From NCBI RefSeq assembly GCF_022869805.1, contig NZ_CP094974.1:2356001-2420000 (forward strand): DNA of 64,000 bases, given 5' to 3'. Under the pieces are notes generated by a model. That model ran no database searches. It saw only the letters and a list, made by a program, of their open reading frames with translations, and was not told where the DNA came from. This document shows, piece by piece, positions 24,401 to 31,788 of the stretch. Position 1 is the stretch's first letter. Each line of letters starts with the position of its first letter. The position numbers were made by a program, and so were the translations under genes. Origin of the DNA: Halosolutus halophilus (GTDB lineage: Archaea > Halobacteriota > Halobacteria > Halobacteriales > Natrialbaceae).

Positions 24401-25885
24401 GTTAGGCCATGTCGCGGTCGCATCGTTTATCGTGTCGAGTCGTATATCGACGGAAATCGTGAGCTGTCGCGAGCTGTTCCACGCACTGACCAGCGGGTCG
24501 TTCGACGCGGTTACCTCCTCTCCACTTTCGTCGAACTGGAGGGCGTACTGCTTGAGGGTCGTGACGCCGTCCGGCGCGTGAAGCGCCGTGATCTCGTTGG
24601 CCGTGTGGTAGGTGCCAGTGACGTCAGTCGTCTCGGTCCTGATCCGGACGTCGTACTTCTCGCCGTCGAGAACGCCCGTGATGTTGTACTCGAGCGGATC
24701 GGCGTTGTACGCGACGGTCACCTCGTTGCTGTACGACGAATTGACCGATCGCTTCCACTGGACCCGGTATTGCCCGGCGTTGAGGCCGGCGTCGAAGTTC
24801 TGGGCGAGCAGTTCGCCCTGGACCGAACCGTCGAGCGTGAAGCCGGTGACGTCCGGCAGCGTCGTCGTCCCGCTGGCCTCGTTCGAGGTGTCGGTAATCT
24901 CGTTCCCGTCGGGGTCGTCCTTGTAGGTCTCGATCAGGTAGAAATAGTCCGTCCCGTTGTCGAGGCCAGTGTCCGTGTACGACTCGGTCCCCTGCGGGAC
25001 GTCGTCGACGAGCGTGTCGGACGTCGTCACTCCCGACGACGTCGACCGGTAGATACGGTGCCCCTCTGCGGTGGAGTCGGGTTCGGTCCACGAGAGGTCG
25101 GCCTCGGTATCGCGAGTCGCGTCGACCGAGAGGTCGGTCGGCGCGTCGATCGAGATTTCGTACTCGACGTACACGACGCCGTCGGTGCTCCCGCTCGATC
25201 CTGCGCCGGTCGTCGTCGTCGCCGAGTTGAGCTCGTCGATGTACGACGACCCGCCACCGCCTCCGTAATTGTTACCACCGCCACCGCCTCCATAGTACCC
25301 GCCACCTCCACCGCCGGCACCGTCGTCGCCGCCATCGTCCGAATCACCGCCGACGCCGAGTGAACCAGAACTGGGGCCAAGATCCGCACCGGCATCACCA
25401 CCCGATGTTTGTGTTCCTCCATATCCGCCGTCACTGCCGGCCCAATCGGCGTCCTCGCCCTGCAGACCGCCACCGTCACCACCGCTGTATGAAGCGTCGG
25501 CCGTACCACCACCACCACCGCCAGCGACGGCGACGCGATCCGAGAGGGTCGTCCCACCGATCCGAATGTCGGACGCACCACCGCCTCCGGAACCGTCTTC
25601 GTACGAGTCGAACTCGTTTGAATAGCCAGCACCCCCGCCGTTATAACCGCCTCCTCCGTGATTGCCGGTCCCCGGTTCTTCACCGTACCCTCCGACCTCG
25701 ATGTTGAGCGTCTGGCCTTGTGCGACCGCGTCCGGGATATATCCCTCCGCGTACCCTCCGTTCCCGCCGTTTTCGACAGCACCAGCACCAGATAGCTCGA
25801 CCCAGATATTCGTCGCCTCCGATGGAATATCAAGCGTGTACGAACCGCTCGTGTCGTACGTGTTGGTGTAGGTCTGTGACGTCAT
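21449..25885 (-). CDS. provirus tail adhesin / receptor-binding protein
   Basis: A 1478-residue protein, last gene of the late operon. Residues about 35-240 are a glycine-rich domain (GGGGYNGGGAGYSNEF, GGGGGYYGGGGGGNNYGGGG) ending in a short strand region. Two fibronectin-III-like modules follow (about 245-345 and 348-435; IDAPTDLSVDATRDTEADLS). Next is a LamG/concanavalin-like module (about 440-610; RQLTISVDIRLD, LTLVVDYPG). The C-terminal ~700 residues resemble tail-hub or baseplate proteins (VRVPVPRDEAYTLQDYEGAA), with a second jelly-roll-like part. It likely binds the host surface. It touches the next upstream gene with no gap. Confidence 0.8.
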   Translation of the reverse strand: MTSQTYTNTYDTSGSYTLDIPSEATNIWVELSGAGAVENGGNGGYAEGYIPDAVAQGQTLNIEVGGYGEEPGTGNHGGGGYNGGGAGYSNEFDSYEDGSGGGGASDIRIGGTTLSDRVAVAGGGGGGTADASYSGGDGGGLQGEDADWAGSDGGYGGTQTSGGDAGADLGPSSGSLGVGGDSDDGGDDGAGGGGGGYYGGGGGGNNYGGGGGSSYIDELNSATTTTGAGSSGSTDGVVYVEYEISIDAPTDLSVDATRDTEADLSWTEPDSTAEGHRIYRSTSSGVTTSDTLVDDVPQGTESYTDTGLDNGTDYFYLIETYKDDPDGNEITDTSNEASGTTTLPDVTGFTLDGSVQGELLAQNFDAGLNAGQYRVQWKRSVNSSYSNEVTVAYNADPLEYNITGVLDGEKYDVRIRTETTDVTGTYHTANEITALHAPDGVTTLKQYALQFDESGEEVTASNDPLVSAWNSSRQLTISVDIRLDTINDATATWPNIADYATSAEGPVAFSRQSDSDYMRWTFPKTDGNTNYAPAVFSSMEVGEWHTLTLVVDYPGESQSFGYVDGDLDSVKDDPGTSVDWNTGESFRYFFEGWADYTLGRVAAWDRPLSAAEVEAQANGALPEDGLIAAHVFNEGSGTTSDDLSSNSNDATINGSPTWVTGDPDIKQFSLRVGWNDNSTFDGSYQIWRDRLDGKRDRVYDDPDDGELLATVSDTTTEYYDGEFLAIVPNQDYTYTIRAQTQYVVADGTATLTPDSAGLAQSPAGPQGWHVEIDLPSGRIVRPQILDDVRFEPRVNDLPRVRVPVPRDEAYTLQDYEGAAMRVFRDGDRQPIDELEDVVIEPGKSELVGIGGTQLERRVQRDVIQEAAHTLADDLITTETDYATVVDMPDVDSVTGELLRSVDTEVEFVDELAPASTEPWVTDSGGIRPAQTCYYEFAQRSDFPDYSGISSPNTIEGYIDDAARMFNSSGEYIEFHDFSPEYTIPSDSVGFAIRWGGDSDPNDMATIVMDASDDSEVGRIEWQAGSQSFGPYIDFDDTSFGTTWDGGDLDADTNYYIRLECLQSNSETYVGAIMLYDKRFYDQSRSGPDFYSSVDTTSDQANVPALYPPRGTTITSSDAETIYSIDVGYVASTWTDTSGPQAIALSNDNGLTWTEASNTTSLTADFSDLSSTVRIRLTAGAYSPDGTRDSDTPRDGYDAQRIDDYEITFDGDDTPLILNDSWDEDLLDTLVDVADRSDSLFEVRQNGETTEVHWAQAGQRASTQDLDLASYSVTKRGEKTLRATIKGGGRTTRETIDAVHDTPVALEQSNLVPGTETVRDASTGENYQYLRDYTISNSTGEITVQSGGEIADGQTLEVEYDFKITGTYEDDAYAGDPRHDRTETINGLTTERGCELAAKLIVDTASTPRWEADVEIPAAEHVDGLLEAINVDGVAGEAMSVYDLEITPERLSLRLGSRKRAEDSIEQIRSTVDAASDRV

Positions 25886-27028
25886 CTATCGCCGCACCTC
25901 GTTCCGGGAGGCGAGCGTCTTCGTCGCCTGCGGATCCACGATCGTTGTCGCCGCGATCGGCGAGAGCCAGTCGATGAGGTCCTGCGGGATCGGCCCCGAT
26001 TCGTTCTCTGGGATGTGCCAGAGGACGTCCTCGCCGCCGCGTTCGAGGATCGCGTCCAGGGCGTAGAGCGTGCCGTCGACGTCGAACGTCAGTTGCGCCA
26101 CCACGCGGACCATCCCGATCGCCGTGAGGTCAACGTCGTAGAGGTCCGTCGTCGACGGCTTTGACAGCGAGACCGAACTCCAAACGGTGTTCGTCGCGTC
26201 CCAGCGCTCGGCCGAAAGCGTCCCGTTGGCTTCGTCGAGCTCGAGGCGCAGCCGACCGGTGTCGAGGATGACGTTGCCCTCGGGGTCGTGGGCCGGATCG
26301 AAGACGCTCTCCCAGACACGGACGCGACCGTCGGCGTTCTCGACGTACTTCTCGGCCTCGCCGAGCGTATCGTAGACGCGACAGTCCGGCCAGCGCTCGT
26401 CGCCGTAGTCGATCTCGTAGATCAGCGTCGCGTCACTGCCGACCGCGGTCTCGCCGGCGTCGAGGTCGTACATCTCGACGTCGGCGAACTCGGCCGACCG
26501 CGTCTCGGACGCCGACGCCGGGGATCGCGTCCCGTCGGTCGGGTTGTACCACTGGACCTTTCGCGCAGCGGCAGGCACGCCGACCAGCGCCGTCAGATCG
26601 CTGCCGAAATCGTGGTCGACCTGGCGCCTGTTGATCGCCAGCTGCCGGTAACTTTCCCGGGTCGTCCCCTTCTTTTTCAGTCCGAGTTCCCACGCGTAGA
26701 CGTCCTGAGCGTTGGCATGCGCCGGTTCGACGTTGGCGTTCTCGACCTCGTAGTAGCCCGCCTCCGCGATGGTCCCGTTCTTGCGAAAGAGTGGGGTCGC
26801 CTCGATCGTCGAGTTGGCGAGTTCCTGGAGTTCGGTCGCGAACAGTTCCGCATGCCACGTGCCAGTCCGCCACTGGCCCTCGAGGGTGAGATCGGCGGCA
26901 CCGCTCGACACCTGCTCGACGACCGCACTCTCACCGAGGACGCCAGCCTCCGCGAGTTGCGATCGGCGTGCATCGCGTTGGTTAGTGTGCGACGCTTCCT
27001 CGAGCGGGATCTTGTAGAGCAGTTTCAT
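25886..27028 (-). CDS. provirus distal tail / baseplate protein
   Basis: A 380-residue protein directly before the adhesin gene, with which it is contiguous. It starts MKLLYKIPLEEASHTNQRDA. The middle has WELGLKKKGTTRESYRQLAI and ATLIYEIDYGDERWPDCRVY, and the C-terminal half is beta-rich (DGTLYALDAILERGGEDVLW). No catalytic motif is seen. By position between the tape measure and the adhesin it is expected in the tail tip. The name is inference from synteny. Confidence 0.6.
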   Translation of the reverse strand: MKLLYKIPLEEASHTNQRDARRSQLAEAGVLGESAVVEQVSSGAADLTLEGQWRTGTWHAELFATELQELANSTIEATPLFRKNGTIAEAGYYEVENANVEPAHANAQDVYAWELGLKKKGTTRESYRQLAINRRQVDHDFGSDLTALVGVPAAARKVQWYNPTDGTRSPASASETRSAEFADVEMYDLDAGETAVGSDATLIYEIDYGDERWPDCRVYDTLGEAEKYVENADGRVRVWESVFDPAHDPEGNVILDTGRLRLELDEANGTLSAERWDATNTVWSSVSLSKPSTTDLYDVDLTAIGMVRVVAQLTFDVDGTLYALDAILERGGEDVLWHIPENESGPIPQDLIDWLSPIAATTIVDPQATKTLASRNEVRR

Positions 27029-27034
27029 GGTAGG

Positions 27035-27706
27035 TCACACGTCCGGGACGTAGTCCGCGAGCTCGTCGACAGCGTCGTCGATCGCCTCCTGGACGTCATC
27101 GAGTGCCTCCTCGATCTCCGGGAGCAGCGCCGTCCGCGTCAGTTCGATCGTCCCCTCGATCGACGAGGGACTGTCGCCGCCGTCCCACTCGATCCGCGCC
27201 TCGCTGACCGCGACGACCAGCGGCTCGCCGAAGGCCCCCGCCGTAGTGGCGTAGGTGCCGTCGGTAAACTGACCGTGGTAGAGACGAGCTCGCCCGCCGG
27301 AGTCGGTCCGGGCCTCGGCGAGGTAGTGTTCGAGGATCTGTTTCTGGTCGAGCGGGCCGCAGCCGGCGGCGTCGTACTGCGTGACGTCGTCGGGGTTGGT
27401 CGGATCGGTCGAGCCGTCGCCCCACCGACCGTCGTTGAAGCCGGCTTCGAACGAAATCGAGAACGAATGCTCGCCGGCGCCACCGTCGACGTGGTATCCG
27501 CGGCGGCGTTCGAAGTCGGCGTCCTGGATGTCGTCGATCGCGCCCGAGGCGAGGTCGAACGCCTGGCGGAGATACTGTCCCCGGTTGGAGAGGATGAACT
27601 CGCGGGTGATCTCGCCACTCTCGCCGAGGCCGCCACGGAGTTCGAAGACGCCGGTTCGGTTGTCCAGGTCGATCTCGAGGACGGCTTTGTCACTCAGTCC
27701 GGGCAT
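27035..27706 (-). CDS. provirus tail tip protein
   Basis: A 223-residue protein, ATG at 27706. It begins GLSDKAVLEIDLDNRTGVFE and has a beta-rich body (EHSFSISFEAGFNDGRWGDG, ARIEWDGGDSPSSIEGTIEL) and a short C-terminal coiled coil (EIEEALDDVQEAIDDAVDEL). It is similar in style to tail-tube-like or distal tail proteins. It lies between the small membrane protein and the distal tail gene in the late operon. Confidence 0.6.
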   Translation of the reverse strand: MPGLSDKAVLEIDLDNRTGVFELRGGLGESGEITREFILSNRGQYLRQAFDLASGAIDDIQDADFERRRGYHVDGGAGEHSFSISFEAGFNDGRWGDGSTDPTNPDDVTQYDAAGCGPLDQKQILEHYLAEARTDSGGRARLYHGQFTDGTYATTAGAFGEPLVVAVSEARIEWDGGDSPSSIEGTIELTRTALLPEIEEALDDVQEAIDDAVDELADYVPDV

Positions 27707-27743
27707 TTTGTATCGAAAATAGTGTCGCAGGGCGGTTGGTCAG

Positions 27744-27944
27744 CTATTCGGGGGACTGATCCCACTGATAAACGACGTAACCGAGAGTGACGAAGGCAAA
27801 GAGGGCCAGAAACGCGTACAATCCGCCACCGACGTAGGCGGTCAGGACACCGAGAAAAATGATCCCGAGTGTGAACAGGACCACCATCCGGAACCATTCG
27901 GCCACGTGCGCTGAAGTGTTCATATGATTTGTATTGTTTTGCAT
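27744..27944 (-). CDS. small two-helix membrane protein (possible holin-like)
   Basis: A 66-residue protein with two adjacent membrane segments (RMVVLFTLGIIFLGVLTAYV and GLYAFLALFAFVTLGYVVYQ) and a short acidic tail. It is one of two such small membrane proteins in the provirus (see 41719). Its place just after the tape-measure gene would suit a holin or tail-associated membrane protein, but no lysin is seen and the assignment is only suggestive. ATG 27944 is used; ATG 27923 is possible. Confidence 0.5.
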   Translation of the reverse strand: MQNNTNHMNTSAHVAEWFRMVVLFTLGIIFLGVLTAYVGGGLYAFLALFAFVTLGYVVYQWDQSPE

Positions 27945-27956
27945 CGATCATAAATA

Positions 27957-29489
27957 TCACCGCGATCGTTCGATCTGCCGCTCGAGGTCGTCGATCTGGC
28001 GCTCGAGGTCGTCTCGGGCCTCCTGGATCCGCTCTTCGAACGCTCTCGTCGCCTCCTCCACCATCCGATCGAGGTCCTGGACGCCGACGTCGACCGGACC
28101 GACCTCGGTATTGATCTCGGCTGGTTGGGAACTCGATGCACCTGCCTCGACTCGGACCGAGGTTTGGGTTTGGCCGCCGCCGCCACTGCCGCCACGAGCG
28201 ATTTCCTCGAGGAGCGCATCGCGTCGCTCCCTTCTCGTCCGTGCTTCACGTGCTCGTGCCTTGCTGCCCGGCATAAAGTCACCAAACCCTTTTATCGCAC
28301 CGAAGGCACCGCCAGCAAGATGGCCGAGTCCTGGGACCACATCGCCGCCTTGGTCGGCCCGTTTTGAGATTTGCTCTGGGATATTCTCACGCCTATCAAT
28401 CTCTGGGATGTCATCGGGGAGTTCACGATCGCCACCTGTCCCTGTCTCGGACGTCACATCGACCGCAACATCCACACCAGTCGGATCCAGAGGTTCCCCT
28501 TCGATCGGTCCGACGTCTTCGACCTCGAGCGGGCTGGGGTCCTCGACGGCGTACGGCTCGTCGGGATGATCGAGCGCGTACGGTTCCCCCGGATGGTCGA
28601 CGGCGTACGGTCCCTCCGGATGGTCGACCGCGTAGGGGTCCTCGGGGTGATCGATCGCGTACGGATCGTCGGGGTGGTCGACTGCGTATGGGTCCTTGGG
28701 ATGATCGACGGCCAGCGGATCGTCGGGGACGTCGACACCGATTTCCTCGACATCCTCGGTGTTGAGCGCGACCTCCTCGTCGGAGAGGACGTCACCGACG
28801 GCCGTGCCGACAGCCGAGCCAATCCCGGAGCCGAGTGCTGGTCCGATCGCACCACTGAGGAGACCAGCGCCGGCGCCAGCACCGACGCCGAGCAGTTCGT
28901 CGAGGATCCCTCCAGCCCCGCCGCCGTCGTCTCCCTCGAGGCCAGCGAGAAGTTCGACAGCCGCCTCGAGGCTCTCTGTTCGTTGCCGATCCCACCGATA
29001 CTGTCGGCGCTCCCGACGGCGTCGGCGGCCTTCGTTGCGACCTCCATCCGTCCGCTGGGGTGGCTGCTCTGGGAACTCTGGACTGGCACCACTGGGCAGC
29101 GAGAGCGCGAGGTCCCCCGGTGGCTCACTCTCTGCTGGGTCCGGTTCCTCGACAGGATCCGGTGTCAGCTCCGCGAGATCGAGGGGGTCTTGAGACTCCT
29201 CGGGGGCGAGTGTCTCTACCTGCGCGGCGATGTCCTCGAGGACGGCCGTCTGGTTGGTCAGCAGTTGCCGCGTTCGGGCCCGATCGCGAGCAGCCATCTC
29301 GCGCGACTCCGTCCGTGTGTCGTCCGGCGATGACGTCTGCCGAGCCTGGGCCGAGCGATCGGTGTCCGTCTGGACGTCGACGGTGATCGGCGTCTGTGCG
29401 AACTCTTGTTCGACCTGCTGGCGAGCCGCACGGAGCGACTGCTGCTCGACGAGGATGTCTAGCGTGGCTTCCGATTCGAATTCGCTCAT
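27957..29489 (-). CDS. tape measure protein with octapeptide repeats
   Basis: A 510-residue protein in the tape-measure position. N-terminal helices (ILVEQQSLRAARQQVEQEFA) are followed by an arginine-rich helix, then a glycine-alanine hydrophobic segment (GVGAGAGAGLLSGAIGPALG, about residues 212-232). Next comes a run of near-perfect octapeptides of the type DPYAVDHP (about residues 257-315), another hydrophobic patch near residue 400 and a C-terminal coiled coil (FEERIQEARDDLERQIDDLE). It is short for a tape measure. Translation was probably once coupled to the tail chaperone by ATGA, now broken by an insertion 14 bases upstream of its ATG. Confidence 0.7.
   Translation of the reverse strand: MSEFESEATLDILVEQQSLRAARQQVEQEFAQTPITVDVQTDTDRSAQARQTSSPDDTRTESREMAARDRARTRQLLTNQTAVLEDIAAQVETLAPEESQDPLDLAELTPDPVEEPDPAESEPPGDLALSLPSGASPEFPEQPPQRTDGGRNEGRRRRRERRQYRWDRQRTESLEAAVELLAGLEGDDGGGAGGILDELLGVGAGAGAGLLSGAIGPALGSGIGSAVGTAVGDVLSDEEVALNTEDVEEIGVDVPDDPLAVDHPKDPYAVDHPDDPYAIDHPEDPYAVDHPEGPYAVDHPGEPYALDHPDEPYAVEDPSPLEVEDVGPIEGEPLDPTGVDVAVDVTSETGTGGDRELPDDIPEIDRRENIPEQISKRADQGGDVVPGLGHLAGGAFGAIKGFGDFMPGSKARAREARTRRERRDALLEEIARGGSGGGGQTQTSVRVEAGASSSQPAEINTEVGPVDVGVQDLDRMVEEATRAFEERIQEARDDLERQIDDLERQIERSR
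28545..28725 (-). repeat. 24-bp tandem repeats encoding DPYAVDHP octapeptides
   Basis: About seven consecutive 24-base units within the tape-measure gene. On the plus strand each has the pattern 'GATC/GGTCGA..GCGTA.GG.TC...CGG'. The peptide units vary at the first two and sixth positions (DPYAVDHP, DPYAIDHP, GPYAVDHP, EPYALDHP). Copy number in such tracts changes easily by slippage, which could change tail length. Confidence 0.85.
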
Positions 29490-29503
29490 GGTGAGTATCG
29501 GTT

Positions 29504-30177
29504 GGCTCTGTTGAGATAATTCACATCTGAGATGAGTGGCGTGCTGAATACAACGCGCGAATGTCGCACCAGATCAGCTCCGAAACTCAGTTAGCAAAGA
29601 TGGTGATTGGCCAGTACAGAGGGTGGCTTATCGAACGATTGCTGAGTACGCCAATCAAACGAAACAGTGATTGCCCTATGCGGGCGGGTCTGCGTCGTCA
29701 CCAAACCCACTTCCGTATGACTCGATGATTTCTGTAACGGTGACTTCGTATGCATCGTACCACTCTGTCCATCGCTGTTTCGCCTCTTTGTGGTCAGAAT
29801 CTGCGCCAAACGACTCAAGCGCGTCTAGCGACTCCCAGTAGTAAACGACGAGAACTTCCTCATTCTCTGGGGAATGCCATGTTCGCTTACCTAGATACCC
29901 CTCTGTGTTCTCAGCAGTCGCTTGTATCGCGTCGTTTAGGTCGTGAAATTCTGCGTCGTACTCCCCTGGATCGAGGCGAAACGTAACGAGATACATTACT
30001 ACGGTTCACTCACCCACGCGACCAAGAGGCTTCCTTCCGAGGCTAAGATTGCACGTTCAGACATCAGCTGGTTCAAGACCATCAGCGAGAAATAAACGAA
30101 GCCAGACTGCTAACTGCATCCTCTCTATTCAGCACAACTGCTAAAACATATCACGAACAATATATTTCTACAAGGCC
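29504..30177. mobile_element. 674-bp element with asymmetric ends carrying an ABM-domain gene
   Basis: Left end: GGCTCTGTTGAGA (29504-29516) with CTGAATACAA at 29544-29553 (offset 40). Right end, inverted: CTCTATTCAG at 30123-30132 and TTTCTACAAGGCC at 30165-30177 (offset 45, GTGATA between). It sits inside the tail operon, between the chaperone frame and the tape-measure gene. The flanking 8-mers TATCGGTT (29496-29503) and TGTTCGTT (30178-30185) agree at five of eight positions, compatible with a decayed duplication. Joining the flanks recreates an ATGA overlap of the two viral genes. There is no transposase inside. Confidence 0.75.
29676..29996 (-). CDS. antibiotic-biosynthesis-monooxygenase-like (ABM) protein
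   Basis: A 106-residue single-domain protein with the dimeric alpha-beta barrel look: MYLVTFRLDPGEYDAEFHDL, TAENTEGYLGKRTWHSPENE, EVLVVYYWESLDALESFGAD, then a helix AKQRWTEWYDAYEVTVTEII. Members include quinol and heme-degrading monooxygenases; the substrate here is unknown. It is the only gene in the 674-bp element and interrupts the provirus tail operon, so it is cargo and not a virion component. Its base use looks more AT-rich than the flanking viral genes. Confidence 0.75.
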   Translation of the reverse strand: MYLVTFRLDPGEYDAEFHDLNDAIQATAENTEGYLGKRTWHSPENEEVLVVYYWESLDALESFGADSDHKEAKQRWTEWYDAYEVTVTEIIESYGSGFGDDADPPA

Positions 30178-30287
30178 TGTTCGTTGTGCATTAGCGCCAA
30201 GAGTTCGAGATCACGCCGGCTGTACTGACGGGCTTCGCGAGGGTCGTGACCGTGGACCATCGCGATGCCGACCAGATAGTCGAGCAT
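30168..30287 (-). CDS. truncated second tail-assembly-chaperone frame
   Basis: A 39-codon frame starting MLDYLVGIAMVHGHDPREAR and ending HNEQAL. Its ATG (30285-30287) overlaps the stop of the chaperone gene (TGATG), so it is coupled to it. Short second frames after the first tail chaperone, made by coupling or frameshift (G/GT type), are usual in tailed viruses. Its last three codons and TAG stop come from the right terminus of the inserted element (GGCCTTGTAG). The ancestral end, rebuilt by joining the flanks, is HNRYSP followed by TGA overlapping the tape-measure ATG. Confidence 0.55.
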   Translation of the reverse strand: MLDYLVGIAMVHGHDPREARQYSRRDLELLALMHNEQAL

Positions 30288-30832
30288 CACTCGGCCGTCG
30301 ACGTGGCCCGAAGTTTCTCCGCGTACAACCGCCAGGAGCTGTTCTCGTTTCCCTCACCCACCGACGTCATCTCGTCGACCTTCGCGTCAGCCCACTCGAG
30401 ATACGCCGGCGGTAGTCGGGAGACGATCGCGACGCGCTCGTCGACGGTCGCGCTCTCCCAGTCATCAAGTGCATCGCAGTAGGGTGCCTCGACCGTCCCG
30501 GCAGCGACGTAGTAGTTGCGCCGGGCCTTCTCGCCGCCCCCAGCCGATCGAAGCCGATCGATCGCCTCGGCCTCCTCGCCGCCGGTAAGCCCGCCGAGCG
30601 TGACGCCGTCGACAGTCTCGTCCCACTCCGGTTGAGCCTCGTCTTCGTGGGCGTCACGGGCCCACACGATCGCATCGTCGTAGGTATCGAGGTCGTTGCA
30701 GGTTCGGGACAGATCGTCGAACGCGGGGTTCTCCCGCGAGACCTCGACCATGCTGTCGGTGACCTCTTCCTTCTGTTCTCGGATCCGCTTGAGTTCCGCC
30801 TCGAACTCGAAGAACTCCGTCTCTCGGGCCAT
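30287..30832 (-). CDS. tail assembly chaperone (first frame)
   Basis: A 181-residue acidic helical protein: ARETEFFEFEAELKRIREQK at the start, WARDAHEDEAQPEWDETVDG in the middle, and VAIVSRLPPAYLEWADAKVD near the end. Its position between the tail tube gene and the tape measure is that of the gpG-type chaperone. ATG 30832 follows the tube gene's stop at 30834 directly. The longer frame to 30874 overlaps the tube gene and is not needed. Identification rests on synteny and composition. Confidence 0.6.
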   Translation of the reverse strand: MARETEFFEFEAELKRIREQKEEVTDSMVEVSRENPAFDDLSRTCNDLDTYDDAIVWARDAHEDEAQPEWDETVDGVTLGGLTGGEEAEAIDRLRSAGGGEKARRNYYVAAGTVEAPYCDALDDWESATVDERVAIVSRLPPAYLEWADAKVDEMTSVGEGNENSSWRLYAEKLRATSTAE

Positions 30833-30833
30833 G

Positions 30834-31748
30834 TTAGACCACCTGGACGTCCGAGACGTGCCAGTTGATGTCATCGCTCAGGTCCGTCTCGGCTTCGACC
30901 AAGTCGTTCCAGGCGTAATTCTCCGGTTTGAGCGACAGCGAGTAGCCGATCGTCGTCCCGGCGTCGTTGGTAAAGTCGAGCGTGGCGTCGACTTCGCTCA
31001 ATTGCGACGCCGGCGTTGACCCACCGTACGCGAGGTCGCGCCGACTGGTCTCGGTAAACGTCGCGTTCGTCGACAGCGACGGCTCGACTGCGTCCGTGAC
31101 CGCGTCGACGGGACGAACGCTGGCGCCCTCGCGGAAGCGCGCGATGTTCGAGATCGTAAGATCGGCCGACTGCAGATAGGTCTCGACGGTCGAGGCGTCG
31201 ATCGTGAGCGTCGTGCCATGGTGAGCGTAGACGTCGGATGCACTCGGTTTCTGGACGTCGGTCGCCGAGAACTCGCCCGCTTCGGTCGACGTCTCGTCTG
31301 CCTCGTCGGCGTACAGCATCGTCAGCGAGACGCGGACGTTCTGGCCCTGCTGGTACTGGATCTGGACCTGCGTGACGATCGTTCCGAGCGTGACTCGCTG
31401 GGGCGTCTCGCTGGCAAGATCGACGCCGAAGTACCAGCGCCCCGAAGGCCGGAGACCCGGCTCGATCGTGTTGTTCGAGAACACAAGGTCGTGCCAGGTA
31501 TCAGTCGCGAGATCGAACGAGACCGAGACTGCCCCTTCGATCGTCTGAGTGAGCGACGTCAGCGGAAACGCACTGTCGGGTTCGCGGATCCGTTGAAGTT
31601 CGCGCTGCAGGTCGAGTTCTTCGACCGTCGGGTTGTATCCCGGGACGTAGAACTCCGGGTTGCCGTCGGAGTCTTGGTCGACGATCGCCCCCATGAACGT
31701 CTCCTCGATCGCGAACGCGACCGGGAGTGCCGATCCAGCACCGGTCAT
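30834..31748 (-). CDS. major tail tube protein
   Basis: A 304-residue beta-rich protein. It begins GAGSALPVAFAIEETFMGAI, has paired strand blocks (EGAVSVSFDLATDTWHDLVF, TIVTQVQIQYQQGQNVRVSL), and its C-terminal half repeats the pattern with NIARFREGASVRPVDAV and ATLDFTNDAGTTIGYSLSLK. Such two-fold beta proteins in this position build the tail tube of haloarchaeal siphoviruses and myoviruses. No sheath gene is visible next to it, which favours a non-contractile tail (inference). Confidence 0.65.
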   Translation of the reverse strand: MTGAGSALPVAFAIEETFMGAIVDQDSDGNPEFYVPGYNPTVEELDLQRELQRIREPDSAFPLTSLTQTIEGAVSVSFDLATDTWHDLVFSNNTIEPGLRPSGRWYFGVDLASETPQRVTLGTIVTQVQIQYQQGQNVRVSLTMLYADEADETSTEAGEFSATDVQKPSASDVYAHHGTTLTIDASTVETYLQSADLTISNIARFREGASVRPVDAVTDAVEPSLSTNATFTETSRRDLAYGGSTPASQLSEVDATLDFTNDAGTTIGYSLSLKPENYAWNDLVEAETDLSDDINWHVSDVQVV

Positions 31749-31788
31749 CTGTCGATACCTCCGTCAGTTCGGGTGGAGTGTGTCATCG

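Noticed and set aside
26288-27790. 500-codon plus-strand open frame opposite tail genes
   Set aside because: Basic composition and complete overlap with two coding genes of the late operon; an antisense shadow.
28545-28725. Tandem 24-bp units considered as a CRISPR array
   Set aside because: Units are contiguous without spacers, in frame and inside a coding gene; they encode octapeptides.
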